Source: Dyadobacter sp. MSC1_007
GTDB lineage: Bacteria; Bacteroidota; Bacteroidia; Cytophagales; Spirosomataceae
DNA: 64,000 nt
NCBI RefSeq assembly: GCF_023667495.1
Contig: NZ_JAMOZL010000001.1
Location: forward strand, 620,001 to 684,000
Direction of reading: 5' to 3'
Positions 63,385 to 64,000 of the stretch are shown here, one piece after another. The notes below the pieces were generated by a model, which had not been told where the DNA came from, ran no database searches, and was given only the letters and a program-made list of their open reading frames with translations. The position numbers and the translations under genes are program-made. How positions within the stretch are numbered: position 1 is the first letter of the stretch; each line of letters opens with the position of its first letter.

Positions 63385-63685
63385 CCCAAGTCCGGAAAGC
63401 ACCCTTCAACAGTTTGTCCACAATCTTTGATCTCACGCCAATTTAAGTCCAGCATTAACAGCCCGGAAATGTCTTAACAGAAAGATAATGGCTGAGTGTT
63501 CTATTTATATTATATTGATTATCAGCTAATTAAATTAATAAATTTCCACATTTAAACGAATTGTTAACGCTATTGGAACGGGTATAGACGTTTGGTAACC
63601 CGCAAAAATTAGCTTCCTGAATTTTCATAGAGACCTTTACATCGCCGGCGAATACTTATGATCTCACCATCGAATTGAAGTCTCT
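63385..63685. other. Intergenic region before the TonB-receptor gene
   Basis: These 301 bp contain no gene I can support. The middle is strongly AT-rich (about 63490-63560). TTTG and TTGG words occur (63573, 63591), but none pairs with a proper TANNTTTG box at standard spacing. Confidence 0.5.
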
Positions 63686-64000
63686 ATGAAAACAATCTTA
63701 CTCCTGCTATTTATGTCTGCAATACCCTGCGTCGGCTTTTCGCAAAGCCTGATCACGGGACGAATCATTGATGACAATAACCTGAGCTTACCCGGTGCGA
63801 CCGTCAAAATCGAGGAGCTATCGCGGGGCACGGTTTCGGACCAAAATGGGAACTATACCCTGATCGACGTGCCCAAAGGCTCGTACAACATTACGGTTAC
63901 CTACATCGGCTACGAGGTTGCCAAACAACTTGTGGCGATGACGGGACAAACCGTAAAAACCAACTTCAAATTAAAGCTGGCCGATAACAACCTGCAAGCC
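63686..64000 (+). CDS. TonB-dependent receptor, N-terminal part (continues beyond the window)
   Basis: The visible 105 residues contain a signal peptide (MKTILLLLFMSAIPCVGFSQ) and most of a CarboxypepD_reg-like domain (SLITGRIIDDNNLSLPGATV, GTVSDQNGNYTLIDVPKGSY), the usual start of Bacteroidota TonB receptors of SusC and non-SusC types. The plug and barrel are outside the window, so neither the substrate nor the presence of a SusD partner can be judged. Its location after the secreted nuclease leaves a role in taking up released products possible. Confidence 0.85.
   Translation, partial: MKTILLLLFMSAIPCVGFSQSLITGRIIDDNNLSLPGATVKIEELSRGTVSDQNGNYTLIDVPKGSYNITVTYIGYEVAKQLVAMTGQTVKTNFKLKLADNNLQA

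Overview
The window reads as one chromosomal stretch of a Bacteroidota bacterium, most likely a Cytophagales member close to Dyadobacter/Spirosomataceae. The genus is an inference. The phylum rests on TonB receptors with CarboxypepD_reg-like N-termini, a GLPGLI protein, type IX secretion (T9SS) C-terminal domains, 7TMR-DISM and LytTR signalling proteins, PadR-linked FtsX permeases with a prefix domain, -7 boxes of the TANNTTTG type, and weak or absent Shine-Dalgarno sites. No rRNA, tRNA, CRISPR array, complete insertion sequence or prophage was recognised.

Region 1 (1-7301): a minus-strand cluster encodes an E1(ThiF)-like/nitroreductase fusion, a GNAT-like protein, a 7TMR-DISM histidine kinase, a receiver-kinase hybrid and a receiver cut by the window edge. 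A related receiver protein diverges from it. Close spacing and overlaps suggest one transcription unit joining an adenylation/redox enzyme to two-component signalling; this is the least understood multi-gene unit here. Region 2 (7314-12805): a small membrane protein, a lipoprotein esterase, an acyltransferase, an SRPBCC protein, a MerR-like regulator, an M28-PDZ peptidase, a striking tandem repeat and a YfcE-like phosphoesterase. Region 3 (13084-19415): a TonB-family outer-membrane protein with its GLPGLI partner, an OmpA lipoprotein, a PLP serine/threonine dehydratase or racemase, and a small lipoprotein.

Region 4 (19484-30115) is mostly housekeeping: an lpxK-porin-miaE-AddB-like nuclease operon, menC and hemF converging with a 33-bp overlap, and a BlaI/BlaR1-like pair with an operator-like site. 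Region 5 (30332-41301) is accessory: a TonB receptor, a propeller/helical fusion, a MazE antitoxin followed by an internally deleted MazF, a Tat-exported oxidoreductase, an acetolactate decarboxylase fused to an unknown N-terminal domain, an S41 protease, an AraC regulator, the 3' remnant of an FtsX permease gene, an orphan Imm-5-like protein and a cupin. Region 6 (41426-47771): an ABC exporter with a LytS/LytTR two-component system, then a PadR regulator and a MacB/FtsX permease.

Region 7 (48137-54314): an AT-richer gene for a 1264-residue protein combining a Mrr-like PD-(D/E)XK nuclease, a STAND-type NTPase and a long helical C-terminus, which has the layout of a single-gene antiphage effector. 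It is followed by a frameshifted XRE regulator, a small exported protein and an outer-membrane beta-barrel protein. Region 8 (54467-64000): a membrane protein, a collagen-like lipoprotein, a T9SS-exported purple-acid-phosphatase-like protein, a lipoprotein, a T9SS-exported multi-domain nuclease, and the start of another TonB receptor. The secreted phosphatase and nuclease could act together on extracellular nucleic acids.
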